A DNA stretch of 64,000 bases, taken from positions 5,499 to 69,498 of the forward strand of contig JADKIC010000027.1 in the NCBI GenBank assembly GCA_016721435.1, given 5' to 3'. The translations under genes were made by a program, and so were the position numbers. The notes under the pieces were generated by a model. The model saw nothing but the letters and a program-made list of their open reading frames with translations, ran no database searches and had not been told where the DNA came from. Below are positions 48,242 to 58,287 of this stretch, in pieces. Each line of letters starts with the position of its first letter. The stretch's first letter is position 1. This stretch comes from Bacteroidota bacterium (lineage in GTDB: Bacteria > Bacteroidota > Bacteroidia > AKYH767-A > OLB10).

Positions 48242-51200
48242 TTACCTGATAATTACAAGTCTCGCATTGAAAATCTGGTCCTGGTCATTAACGCGTATAA
48301 TGTAGTTTCCATCCGCATAATGCGAGAGGTTTACTCCATTAGTCATGAGTGAAAGGATGTTTGTTTCGCTTTTATAAGTGAGCCTTCCTAAACAATCAAA
48401 GATTCTTAATGTGCAATCCTCCATTCCATTTACTTCTTTCACGACAATAAATTGTCCGTGACCGGGATTGGGTGCAATGGCTAACTGTCCTTCCGATTTG
48501 ACAGGGTTTGTAATTCGATTCACATAAAGTGTGTCGTTCTTTATGCAACCCTTGCTGTCTGCAATAAAAACAGGGTAGTTTCGGAAGGGAGTTGTTGAAT
48601 AATATTACCCGTGGAGCCACTGTTGATCCATTGAATGTAGTAAGGTGCTGTGCCTCCATCCACATTAACATGGATACTTCCATTCTGTTCCTCTTCGGTT
48701 TCGGGCGTAATATATTCATTGATAGTAATAGGAGCTGGAGCAGTTAAATCATAGGATTTAGATACACTGCACTCATTGTTCTGCGTAACGGTAACAGTAT
48801 AGGTTCCACCGGATAAATTGTTTATTAAATTTGAATGGGTTGTATTATTCCATTGATAATCCATAGCTGTAGCCGTCTGGAAATAGCGTAAAGTACCGGC
48901 GAAGTGTGCATTGATTTTTTCTGCTGTCAAAAATGCACCTGTATTCCCGGCTCTCGACATGGATTGAAGAAAAGTAATATCTGCATTGCTAAACAAGGTC
49001 ACACTATCGAGATTCATGAAGAGGTCCGTATCGGAATAAGCATAAATGCTCCAGGTGCCCGGTGTAAGCATTTGTTGATTATTGAGAAGGATGGGAGTAA
49101 TGCCTGTCGATCCCACTGTTGTAACCGGATACAAACCAAGATAGGTCCAGGCGGATGAATTGTTTTCCTCCCCGAGGTATGTACCTGATTTGAGATAGAG
49201 GTGAATTTGTCCACTTTGAGAGGTGTAAAAATCAAATCCATTTAATTGGATGGTTTGGGCTACAGCAAAATTTAAAAGCATTCCGTTTGAAGGTAGACTA
49301 TAGGGAATAGATGTCGGACAAAATTTTTCATTAATCGAGGGGAGTGCATTGATTTCGATAGCCCCGTCAGTTGAATAGCTGCAGCGAGGTGATTTTATTT
49401 CAACGAGGGAGATATTCATTTTCCCGGCCGTTGGAATGGTAACAGTATCAGAGACGAGGCATCCCAGGGCATCAGAAATTACATATTGATGAACTCCATC
49501 GGGAAGTCTATCGTTGATTGGAGAATTTATACCGTTTGATATATAATTATAATTGAAATGATCATCCTGTCGAACTACATACGTAATTCCACCCGCCAAA
49601 TTCATTGCGCCTTTTTGAGAAGCGGTAAAAACAGAAGTAGATTGATCTCTGCTTAACCCATCATGAACGGTTAAAACATGATCATAATTAAATGAATTGC
49701 CAATGACAGAACTCGTTACACTGTTAATTTTACCGGAATGATTGTAAACATAGAAGGCATATCTTCCCGGTAACAATTCATCTAATGATGAAATATCCAG
49801 AGGCGTATCTTCATCACTACCCATTCCGGTAACAGAGTAAGAATTGACCAATTGCCATTGAGAAGAATCAGTCTCTGCGCCAATCATGGTACCTTGCTTA
49901 AAGAAAATGCTTAACTGTTGCAAAGAGGAGGAGGAAGACTTAATGTTATTCTTTTCAATTTCACTTTTTGTTCACGGTGATGTCAAACATAATTCCGTTA
50001 CTGGAACTATTTGACCAAATGTTGTGAACAATGTCTTTTGATAGGGGAAAGGAGTTCCTCCTGTTGCACGAAACAGGAGTTTTCCATCGTTTTTACTTTC
50101 ACAAGTAGGAGGGTAACTGACTACTTCCGGAATAATTTCGGAAGGTTGCGAAATGCTGACTTGATCTGTATAGGAACAGCCTGGCATCCGTTATGGTGAC
50201 CGTATATGTACCGGCCATCAATTGATCAATTTCATCGGAGGTGCCTCCATTAGACCATTGGAATGTATAAGGTTTTTCTCCTCCATTGGCTCTGGTCTTA
50301 ATGAATCCACTTGCTGTACCATGACATTTGGCATTCACGGCGCGTCTGATCCCGGCATAAAATAGACTGTGCAGGTAAGCAGAAGGAAGTATGCTACCAT
50401 CTATTGCCAGTTCTTTTGAATCAATTCTGATTCTTCCGGGTGAGCCGCTGCAGCTACTGAAGCAAGAATCGTTGTTGGCATCTAGCCACCGGCACCGCCA
50501 TTGAAGATACTATTCCATGTATTTCAATGTTTTTTGCTGCGAGATAAATAGTTCCACCTGAACCACCACCACCCGGAAAGCCATTGTAGTTTCCATTGCC
50601 GCCATCTCCTCCGTTACTGTAAATACCGCCGTTTAGTCCAATGATTAAGCTAGTACAAGATTTAAGAACAAGAATACCACCACCGGCTCCACCTCCTGCT
50701 GAAACACCTCCCATTCGGGCCATGCCGCCTCCGCCGCCACTTCCACCAAATAGCTGAGTAATTAGCGAATCCCCATAAGCTATGCCACCGGGGAAATTAC
50801 AAGCATTACCTTGCACTGAAAAGCCATGCCGGCTCCACTTCCGTTCAGACCACCATTTCCATAGCCCGGACCATTTCCATTAATTCCTGCTAAAATGGCC
50901 TGTGCATTATTGTATATACCTGCCCCACCATTGAAACCTCCGGCATTGGCAAGTCCACCATTTCCCCCTGTAAGATTTGGTATTCCATCTTCACCATTTC
51001 CTCCGCTTAAATCAAGAATACCATTGATTTCTGCATCTGTCTTACATCTGATTATTAATGGTTGATTGCCGTATATGGAAACAGTGACACCTTCATCAAT
51101 AATGAAAGTATCGAAGTCATAATTTCCTGAAATCAAAGAAGTATCCCTACTGGCTTTGAATGATCCCGAAATTCCCTGACCGCAATCTATACATAACTGT

Positions 51201-51268
51201 GCTGCTGATTCAAAAGGGTGCAGACAAATAGTTAAACAGATGATGAATAATCCTCTTAATGAGTTCAT
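48242..51268 (-). CDS. Large surface protein: glycine-rich part, SprB-type repeats, duplicated module, T9SS domain (several frameshifts)
   Basis: About 1,000 residues. A signal peptide (MNSLRGLFIICLTICLHPF) is followed by a very glycine-rich region (about residues 75-270; stretches such as GGSGGGGGMARMGG), then SprB-like repeats (AKCHGTASGFIKTRANGGEK, GTYTVTITDA, CESKNDGKLLFRATGGTPFP). Two tandem copies of a roughly 140-residue module come next (49580-50005 and 48880-49296), the second framed by more SprB-type segments, and a final T9SS type A domain (IAPNPGHGQFIVVKEVNGM, NARLVIIR). Frame breaks occur near 50810, 50475, 50185, 49970 and 48540, each one-base-type. The composition resembles adhesins involved in gliding or surface attachment. 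Confidence 0.75.
48880..49296 (-). repeat. Second copy of a duplicated extracellular module
   Basis: About 139 residues beginning SNGMLLNFAVAQTIQLNG and ending AGTLRYF. It aligns with the first copy (49580-50005) over its full length: both have SSxWxxLxxYxVT, GSxxxTP, LxPGxxxxYxY, SVxxxSNxD, LSRxxxT-like and AGxxxY positions. The two copies are separated by an SprB-type segment of about 95 residues. Confidence 0.7.
49580..50005 (-). repeat. First copy of a duplicated extracellular module
   Basis: About 140 residues beginning SNGIMFDITVNKK and ending AGGITY, homologous to 48880-49296 in the same gene. Identity is low to moderate but spread across the whole length, so the duplication is old. 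A one-base break lies in its first third, near 49970. Confidence 0.65.
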
Positions 51269-51540
51269 GAATAGTAATAGCTAATTTCATCTGGTCTACG
51301 TGGCTTTTATGGCCAGGTTTAACCATTTATTTGTTTTGTAAGAAACTTCCGGTTTAATATAAATATTACTAATTATTTCCAGTTACTTACAAAATACAGC
51401 ATTAAAGTACTTGTATTTTTCGATGGTAAAATGAAGAATTAAAATAGTAATGTAAATAAAATATAAGGTATATTCTTGCCATCAATTTTTAGTAGAATAG
51501 TGAGGTCGAAAATCTGCAATCTAAAAACAAAAGATGGATG

Positions 51541-53021
51541 CTAGACTAAATACAAACTAAAAACTGTAATTAAAATAATTCCAATCACATCAATGATTAA
51601 TCCTATAAATGCCAGTTCCTTAACTTTAATATAACCGCTTGAAAATACTATCGTATTGGGCGCCGTAGCGATGGGTAGCATAAAACCAAGGGAGGCTGCC
51701 AATGCAGCAGGAACGAGAAGGGTAGCAGGATCAGAAGTGAAGCCCGCTTGTAGAGAAATTAGTATAGGTAAAACCAACTGAATGCTGGCTACATTGGACG
51801 CAAACTCACTGATGATGGTGACCAACACACAAATCAATAGAATCATTAATCCCAAAGGTATTTCTTTAAAGGCATGAAGATTTTGTGCCAGCCAATTGCT
51901 TAGGCCTGAAGTTTCAAATCCTTTGGCTAGGGCAAATCCACTACCAAAGAGCAATATGATTTCGTAAGGTAATTTCGAAGCTTCGTTCCAGCTTAATAAA
52001 TTTCTTCCCTTCTCTGTTTGAGAGGGTATAAGAAACAACAACAACGCAATGGTGACGGCAACTGAACTATCCGTAATCTGAGTGGGGTAGGGAAGAAAGA
52101 AGCCCAGCCTTTAAGAGTAGTATCACCGATTTGAAGATCTGCTCGGGTAAACCAAAGTAAAGTAGTTAGGACAAATAAGAAAGCTACCATTTTTTGATCC
52201 GAAGTCCATTTACCCAGATTGAGTTTATCATTCCTGAAAATGGTAGGGTCAAAAGGAACGGTTGCAATATGTCGCAAATAAATATAACGCAATACAAGAA
52301 AGGTAAACACCAACAATACGAATGACATCGGAAAGGCAAAGGACATCCAGTTGACGAAGTTAATAGGATGTTCGGAAGCAAATTTTTCATTGTAGGCTCT
52401 GAAAAATATCATGTTGGTGGGCGTGCCTACCAGCGTAGCCATTCCACCAATACTAGCGGAGTAGGCGAGACCAATTAATAACGCTGAGGAAATTTTACGG
52501 TGGACCTCTTTATCAGGAATATGAATTTTCAAATGAAGAATAACAGCCAGCACAGCCGAAATCAACATCATTACAGTAGCCGTATTCGATATCCACATCG
52601 ACATAAAATAGGTGGTAAACATTATACCGAACAAAATGCTGGAACTCGACTTCCCTGTAGAGGAAAGAATTCCCAATGCCAGCCTTCGGTGCAAGCCCCA
52701 TTTTTCAATGGAAAAAGCTATCATAAATCCACCAATAAAAAGGAATAGTATGGGGTCCATGTATTGGGCCGCTATGACTTTGATATCTGCAATGCCTGTT
52801 GCAGGAATCAGGATGAATGGCAAAAACGATGTCACCGCGATATGTGTTATTTCGGTTAACCACCATAAAGCAACCCAAAGCGTTATCCCAACCATTATCA
52901 TCAAGGAGGGATAATAGGAATCAGGCGATGGCAAAAAAGTACAAATAATAAAAATGAAGGGGCCCGCAACCAATGGCCATCTGTTCTTTACCTTTTTTAC
53001 TTCTGTACTTTCTTCTGACAT
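51541..53021 (-). CDS. SLC13/DASS-family sodium-coupled anion transporter (one frameshift)
   Basis: About 490 residues with 11 or more membrane helices. Two inverted repeats carry the family's ion- and substrate-binding motifs: MWISNTATVMML (SNT) and ATLVGTPTNMIF in the first half, SEFASNVASIQLVLP (SNV in place of SNT) and LPIATAPNTIVFSSG in the second. The family takes up dicarboxylates, citrate or sulfate with sodium; the substrate is unclear. The frame breaks near 52090 (ASFF, then YPTQITDSSVAVTI), one-base-type. It lies 52 nt upstream of no partner; the MarR-type regulator gene next to it ends 52 nt before its start and may be related. Confidence 0.88.
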
Positions 53022-53072
53022 ACGTTAAAAAGAGTCTTTTGTGAAATGATGACAGAATATATTTAAATGCGA

Positions 53073-53540
53073 TTAAGAATTATCCTTATTACGCAATTTA
53101 TCCAAAAGTTGACTCAACTCCAATGCTTCTTCTCTGGAGATTTGATTGGTAATGCTATCGAGATGTGTCTCTTCCTTCTCCATCTCCTTTAAGAGCTTAA
53201 GTCCCTTGTCGGATATTTTTATTTTAGCAACGCGTCTGTCCTTACTGTCTGTTGTTCTGGAAAGCAGTCCAATGGTAAAAAGTCGGTTGACCACTCTGCT
53301 GGTATCACTCATCCGGTCCAACATTTTTGCTTTTATTTGGCCTAGATTGAGTGTTTGAGGATAGGTCCCTTTTAAAATTCGAAGTACATTATATTGCTGG
53401 TGACTCAATCCATATTTCTTTAAAATTTGCAAATGTTTATTTTGAATCCAACCAGCCGTAAAAAGTATATTTAACTGAATCATTTGGTGATGGTTCCGAA
53501 ATTTCTGCTGCTGTATTTCTTCGTGAATGGTCTTGCTCAT
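53073..53540 (-). CDS. MarR-family transcriptional regulator
   Basis: 155 residues. Winged helix-turn-helix: LSHQQYNVLRILKGTYPQTL, then IKAKMLDRMSDTSRVVNRLF (recognition helix region), and the wing SRTTDSKDRRVAKIKISDKG. The start MSKTIHEEIQQQKF at 53540 is chosen over an earlier one. MarR proteins of this type often sit next to yceI in Bacteroidota, as here, where yceI is upstream on the same strand, but a terminator-like hairpin separates the two. It may regulate yceI or the SLC13 transporter downstream; neither is shown by the sequence. The frame is intact. Confidence 0.88.
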   Translation of the reverse strand: MSKTIHEEIQQQKFRNHHQMIQLNILFTAGWIQNKHLQILKKYGLSHQQYNVLRILKGTYPQTLNLGQIKAKMLDRMSDTSRVVNRLFTIGLLSRTTDSKDRRVAKIKISDKGLKLLKEMEKEETHLDSITNQISREEALELSQLLDKLRNKDNS

Positions 53541-53565
53541 ACTACGAAGATAGCCTGATTTAAAA

Positions 53566-53596
53566 CACAAAACCCCGCCAAATGCGAGGTTTTGTG
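53566..53596 (-). terminator. Intrinsic terminator after the YceI gene
   Basis: A near-perfect inverted repeat (CACAAAACCCCGC / GCGAGGTTTTGTG, one mismatch) with a 5-nt loop, 19 nt after the yceI stop. On the minus strand it is followed by a T-rich tail (TTTTA). Confidence 0.7.
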
Positions 53597-53614
53597 AATG
53601 GTTTTATAGTTAGG

Positions 53615-54202
53615 TTACTTGGCCTGTGAAAGTTCCAGATTGATGGCGATATCCACTTCATCACTTACTACCATTCCACCTGCTTCAGTCACCGCTCCCC
53701 ACATTAACTTATAGTCTTTTCTGTTGATTTTGCTTTTGGCTTTAAATCCGGCCTTGGTATTGCCCCACGGATCTTTTACTGTACCACCATACGTTACATC
53801 AAAAGTTACCTTCTTGGTTACATCTCTGATGGTTAAATCTCCTATTAACACATAATTTTTACCTTCTGTTTTTTTGAAAGATGTGCTTTTGAATACCATT
53901 TGAGGAAATTTTTCAGCATTGAAAAAATCATCAGACTTCAAGTGTTTGTCACGGTCTTCATTGTCAGTATCAATGGATTTCACATCCACAGTAAATTCGA
54001 TGTTGGCATTGTTGAAATCAGGTGTAGTACTGGTAACTTTTCCATCAAAGGCACGGAAGGAACCTTCCACTTCTGAAATCACCAAATGGGTAATGGTGAA
54101 TTTAACATTGGTGTGCGATGCGTCAATATTCCAGGTATTGCTCTGCGCAGTAGCTATAGCAGTGGTTGCAAGTAATAGGAGTGTAAGGATGTTTTTCTTC
54201 AT
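53615..54202 (-). CDS. YceI-family periplasmic protein
   Basis: 195 residues: a signal peptide (MKKNILTLLLLATTAIATAQ), then a YceI lipocalin-like barrel that binds isoprenoid-type lipids: NTWNIDASHTNVKFTITHLV, GSFRAFDGKVTS, FNNANIEFTVDVKSIDTDNE, LKSDDFFNAEKFPQMVFKST, LIGDLTIRDVTKKVTFDVTY. The protein is full length. The precise ligand is unknown. A MarR regulator gene follows after an intrinsic terminator. The frame is intact. Confidence 0.93.
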   Translation of the reverse strand: MKKNILTLLLLATTAIATAQSNTWNIDASHTNVKFTITHLVISEVEGSFRAFDGKVTSTTPDFNNANIEFTVDVKSIDTDNEDRDKHLKSDDFFNAEKFPQMVFKSTSFKKTEGKNYVLIGDLTIRDVTKKVTFDVTYGGTVKDPWGNTKAGFKAKSKINRKDYKLMWGAVTEAGGMVVSDEVDIAINLELSQAK

Positions 54203-54390
54203 GTTTTTATGTTTATGAATGCTAAATTAGTGTATTAACAATAGATGTCACAACAAGCAATGTCTAAAAGAATATATATTATTATAAATCAATGAATTAA
54301 AATCACATGTCTTTTATTTCTAACTTAAAAGCAATGAGTTGCACAAAAAAAAAGAAACATGCCCTTAATAATGGGTATAAAATTCAAAAT

Positions 54391-54702
54391 TTATTTGATG
54401 ATACGGCTAATGTATTTATAAACCAATCCTGCGGCCGCCATTTCCACTGTTTTTAACACTGATGAATACTTTTGCTTGTTCCCCTCTCCGGGAATCAATT
54501 TCAAAATAGCAGTATTGATTGTGGTGAAAATGCCCGATGCTTTATCAAATTGGGAACTGTTAAAAGGAAGAAAACTATTGATAGCCATCTTGCCTAAATT
54601 ATTCTCCAGAAACTTCAATTTTTCAGTGAGAGCCTTCTCTCTCATTTGTATTTCCGTTTTTAATCTGGCTTGCTCAATATGTAGTTTTTCCAGTGGTTTC
54701 AT
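54391..54702 (-). CDS. Hypothetical small protein (103 aa)
   Basis: An N-terminal charged helix (residues about 5-35, KLHIEQARLKTEIQMREKAL) and a C-terminal amphipathic or weakly hydrophobic segment (VEMAAAGLVYKYISRIIK). It overlaps the holin-like gene by 29 nt in a different frame, so it belongs to the same transcript. Similar three-gene sets (YtxH, holin-like, small helical protein) are common in Bacteroidota. Function unknown. The frame is intact. Confidence 0.65.
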   Translation of the reverse strand: MKPLEKLHIEQARLKTEIQMREKALTEKLKFLENNLGKMAINSFLPFNSSQFDKASGIFTTINTAILKLIPGEGNKQKYSSVLKTVEMAAAGLVYKYISRIIK

Positions 54703-55072
54703 GGGATGAATTTTCGTCTTTTTGCTTTTCCTTTAATAATTGTTCTATGATTTTTTGCATCATACTTTGTTCTATTTTCTCCTTAAAACTGATAAATAAA
54801 ATAAAAACGAGTAAGTCAAATCCGGAAACTATGGCAAAGCCCAATAGTTCATCATTTAGCCATCTTCCCAAATAAAGTGCCAGTGTAATCGAAATAAAAA
54901 AGAAAGTAAAGAATCCGAATGCCGCAAGTAAGAGAACACTGGTGGCAGATGCCATGGCTTTTGCCATTTTCTCATAGGCCACTAACTTTCCATATTCTAT
55001 ACGGGCTTCGACATAAGCAGAAATTTCTTTTCTCAAATCACGTCCGAAACTACTGAATGTTTGATCTTCCAT
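54674..55072 (-). CDS. Phage holin family (superfamily III-like) membrane protein
   Basis: 132 residues from MEDQTFSSFGRDLRKEISAY. Two membrane helices (ATSVLLLAAFGFFTFFFISITLALYLG and LGFAIVSGFDLLVFILFISF) lie between an acidic helical N-terminus and a charged C-terminal tail, the layout of the Bacteroidota/Actinobacteria holin-X-like family. No lysin or phage gene is nearby, so the holin name describes fold only; it is probably an envelope-stress or membrane-associated protein. It starts 4 nt after the YtxH gene and overlaps the 103-residue gene. The frame is intact. Confidence 0.75.
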   Translation of the reverse strand: MEDQTFSSFGRDLRKEISAYVEARIEYGKLVAYEKMAKAMASATSVLLLAAFGFFTFFFISITLALYLGRWLNDELLGFAIVSGFDLLVFILFISFKEKIEQSMMQKIIEQLLKEKQKDENSSHETTGKTTY

Positions 55073-55076
55073 GTGA

Positions 55077-55289
55077 CTAAGCCTTTTTTTCGTGCATTGC
55101 ATTTATATCGTCAATAAACTCTTTTCCCTTCCCCATCTGCTTATCAAACTCATCTTTTACCTTATTGGCAGCTTCTTTGACATCCGCTAATAGTTCTTCG
55201 GATTTGCCACTCACCATGAGATATCCAATAGCAGCACCAACAGCCGCTCCAACGATGAAGGAGAGTATTAATCCTGATTTCCGTTCCAT
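55077..55289 (-). CDS. YtxH domain-containing small protein
   Basis: 70 residues. An N-terminal glycine-rich membrane segment (LILSFIVGAAVGAAIGYLM) is followed by a charged amphipathic helix (LLADVKEAANKVKDEFDKQM), the YtxH layout. The family is linked with general stress in other phyla, but its role is unknown. It is the first gene of a three-gene set with the holin-like and 103-residue genes. The frame is intact, and a promoter element lies 17 nt upstream. Confidence 0.8.
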   Translation of the reverse strand: MERKSGLILSFIVGAAVGAAIGYLMVSGKSEELLADVKEAANKVKDEFDKQMGKGKEFIDDINAMHEKKA

Positions 55290-55306
55290 TTGAATTTTGA
55301 TTTTCT

Positions 55307-55314
55307 CAAAGTTA
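55307..55314 (-). promoter_or_regulatory. Candidate -7 element of the YtxH operon
   Basis: Minus strand TAACTTTG matches TAnnTTTG and ends 17 nt before the ATG at 55289. Confidence 0.4.
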
Positions 55315-55481
55315 CCAAATTATTGGAACAAGTCATTTTGAAATTCAATGAGGATAAATAATGATTATTGTCATTTTTCGTGATAAGGGAAACAACTTGA
55401 TAAAATGATTAAGTGCTAAAGAATCAAGTCATGTGCTAAAATGAAACAGGACATAAAATATATACGATGTTAACATGAAGT

Positions 55482-56467
55482 TCACGCCATGGCTTTGTTT
55501 AAATCAAGATCAAATCCGCATTTAAAGTGACCTTCCGGACATTGCCTATGTCCATGTAATCCGCAAGGCCGACAGGGTAATCCATTGACTTCAATAATTT
55601 TGGAATTGTCAGACAATGGGCCAAAACCAAATGCCGGAATTGTGCTGCAATAAAAAGCGACCACCGGGGCGTTCATTGCTGAAGTAATATGAAGAGGTGC
55701 AGAGTCATTTACGTAGTTCATTGTAGCATCCTTCATCAATGCTGCCGTTTGAAGAAAAGTGAGTTTCCTGCGAGATTTATAAGATTTGATGAAGGGATAT
55801 TGCTTTTAATGTTCTCACAGGCTGTTAAATCTGCAGGTCCTCCCAGAAGATAAATTGGAGAATCCGGACGTTTTTGACGAAGCAATTGGATGAGTTCATT
55901 CCATTTTTTAGCCGGCATCTGCTTAGTGAACCATACAGAAGTTGGTGCTAAACAAAAATAAGATCCGACTTTAAATGATTCAACTGTTTTAAAGTCATCT
56001 CCGGAAGGAAATAAGGAAGGGCGCAGCTGATTTTTTGCTCCGAATTTTTCAATTAGTTTTAGATTTCGTTCGGTTTCATGAGTGATTTGCTTCGAATCAA
56101 TTTCATGAACAATTCTACTCGTAAAAAGAGCGGAAAGAGGATTTTTACTGAAGCCAATCTTTTCTTTTGCTCCGCTAAATGCTGTTAAAATACCGGTGGA
56201 AAGGAACCGTTGCAGATTGATAACGATATCATATTGATGACTTCTTATCCTCTTGAACACATGAAGTAAATTCAAACTCTTATTACTCTTTTTATCCCAA
56301 ATCAGTACTTGGTGAATCGCAGGGTTGTTTTCCAAAAGTGATTCGTTCCCCTTCCGTACCAACACATCGATTTCAGCAGAGGGGTAAAGACGACACATTT
56401 CAGCAATTACGGGGGTGGCCAAAATGACATCACCTATAAAAGCAGTTTGAATAATCAGGATTTTCAA
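55482..56467 (-). CDS. Family 9 glycosyltransferase, heptosyltransferase-like (one frameshift)
   Basis: About 330 residues. ILIIQTAFIGDVILATPVIA opens the N-terminal Rossmann domain as in ADP-heptose:LPS heptosyltransferases; FCLAPTSVWFTKQMPAKKWN and IYLLGGPADL belong to the donor domain, and YVNDSAPLHITSAMNAPVVA to the C-terminal nucleotide-binding loop. The frame breaks near 55755 (NLAG, then LQTAALMKDATMNYV), one-base-type. It begins with a TTG codon that overlaps the stop of the upstream gene (TTGA), so the two are coupled. Probably adds a heptose or related sugar to the LPS core. Confidence 0.85.
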
Positions 56468-57089
56468 AGCCGGGTGCTGGTCGTTAAAGGATGGCGCTCA
56501 TTGTATTTTTCAATGTAACGGATTAATAACTGTCGCTTGTGCTTTAAATTAGCAATGGCCATGTATTCGTCGTAGAGTTCATTGTCATGTCCTTTTAGAA
56601 ATTCTTCCATCGAAGAAATAGAATATGCATGAAATTCTCCCGTTTCAAAATCCATCATTCTTGGAATTACGTCCTTTGCATGATCAATGGTCACAGGAGA
56701 AAGTGGCGCGTTTTTAATAGGATAGGATTCTGTAAAATAACAGAGACTGCCAACAATAGTGAACTTATGTCCAATTCCTTTCCGTTGAATATATACATCT
56801 CCATCATCGGCAAAAGCAAAAACGGAATCAGGTGGAATTGGATTCTTTTTTCCGAAATTATTAATATAAAAAAGGCTGTCGGTTTTGAACCATTGTTTGA
56901 CACTAATGGTCTTTTCAGTTTTCACTTGAAGTTGTGCAGGTTGGATTCCCGGTTTACCTTCCTTTCAATTGCCGGAAGCTGAGATAGACTCCATCGGGCA
57001 GTGTAACCGACTTCGTGATTTCTTTGTTTTGGGAAGGTTTGTCCTGAACTCCATAAAGGAATTAGGAGCAGGAGGAGGAGTTTATGCAT
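56464..57089 (-). CDS. Hypothetical secreted protein (two frameshifts)
   Basis: About 205 residues: a signal peptide at 57089 (MHKLLLLLLIPLWSSGQ), then VTLPDGVYLSFRQLK, QPAQLQVKTEKTISVKQWFK, and a C-terminal part with FAFADDGDVYIQRKGIGHKF. No known domain was recognised; proteins with the LPDGVYLSF-type start are seen in other Bacteroidota. Breaks occur near 57030 and 56965, one-base-type. Its stop overlaps the start of the heptosyltransferase-like gene by 4 nt. Confidence 0.65.
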
Positions 57090-57125
57090 TTCATGCAAAG
57101 TTATAACCTGAATCGCAATTGCTCC

Positions 57126-58287
57126 CTATAATTTTCTTAACAAATCAGTGGCTTGCTGTTCAAATTCACCGTGAAAGGGTATAACCTTTTCAAGTGCCTT
57201 TTTAGAAGCGCGTTGGTTTTTTGTTTTCATAAAGGATAATCCACAGTACCACCAGGCTGCTTCCTCATATTTTTTATCTCCGGATTGCAGGTACTTTTCC
57301 AAATGGGTGATGGCTGAATGCGGGTTGTCGATGGATAAATAGGAAAGTCCGAGATAAAAAGATGGCTTCCGGATGATTGCTTTGGCCTAAGTACTTTATG
57401 GCCTCCTGATAGTTTTGTTGCTGATAGGCTACTATTCCTGCGCGATAACCGGATTCGTCTTCTGCACGTTGAGGTGCGGAACTGGCCGGAGCTGTATGAG
57501 TCCTTGATTTTTTTGCTGAAGTAATTTCAACCTGCTCTTTCATTACTGCTGTTGCTCCGGCATTTTGATCGGGCACATTACTAAATTCATTCGCAGCACT
57601 AGCAGGCTGCCTCACCGCTGTAAGGCTATCTGCCTTGCTAAGTGATTCACTTTTAGTCCTATCATCTTCTCTGTCCGAAAGTGCCATTTTTTCTTCTTGT
57701 GCTGCAACAGCACGTTGATTGTAATCCGCTACATCTTCTGCAGGAGTTGTCCTATCAGCTTCTTCCGTCGTACTTTGCTCTGCATCTTTTATGGGCACCT
57801 TTTTCGTCAGCTTATTTGAAGGTAATGGCTCTTGATTTAAACTTATTTCTTTTTCAGAAAGGACAGTTCCCGGAGTCTGAAGGACTACTGAATCTATGGG
57901 TGCAGGATAAGGTTTAAATTCCTGGGTGAACAATTCCATTTCATCCTTTTTGGGCAGTATAAGAAATAAGACTGCCGTACTCACCACTAATAATGCGAAT
58001 GCAGCCGCCATTCTCCAGGGGAAAAGCACCTTGACTTTTTCTTCTTTTTCGCCACGTAACAGCACATCAATTTCAGTATGGAGCTGATCATCAATTGCAG
58101 TTATTTGACTTTTGTTCGCCATCCCCTCAAGTCCGGTCATCGCATCATCACAAAGCTCGCATTCAAGCAAATGATTTTCAATACGATGCTGCTCGGAATC
58201 GGATAGGTTGCCGTTTAGATACTGCACCATCTCTTCCCGGGTTAAACAGGAACCGTATTTATTGATATCTGAATCCTGATTATTCAT
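57126..58287 (-). CDS. Anti-sigma factor-like protein with zinc finger, membrane helix and TPR-like tail (one frameshift)
   Basis: About 385 residues. The N-terminal putative zinc finger reads HRIENHLLECELCDDAM (His-x3-Cys-x2-Cys-type), as in anti-sigma factors; a membrane helix (MAAAFALLVVSTAVLFLILP) follows near residue 105. A low-complexity, charged linker leads to a C-terminal helical region with TPR-type helices (YRAGIVAYQQQNYQEAIKYL and, after a break near 57370, AAWWYCGLSFMKTKNQRASK). It overlaps the sigma-factor gene by 8 nt, the usual arrangement for a sigma/anti-sigma pair. It probably holds the sigma factor at the membrane until a signal. Confidence 0.82.

Noticed and set aside
50454..51268. 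Glycine-rich repeats as a structural DNA repeat or collagen-like gene
   Set aside because: The runs are irregular codon-level Gly stretches inside one secreted protein, with no regular Gly-x-y period.
54674..55072. Holin-like protein as sign of a prophage
   Set aside because: No lysin, capsid, tail or integrase genes are near; the neighbours are YtxH and a small helical protein.
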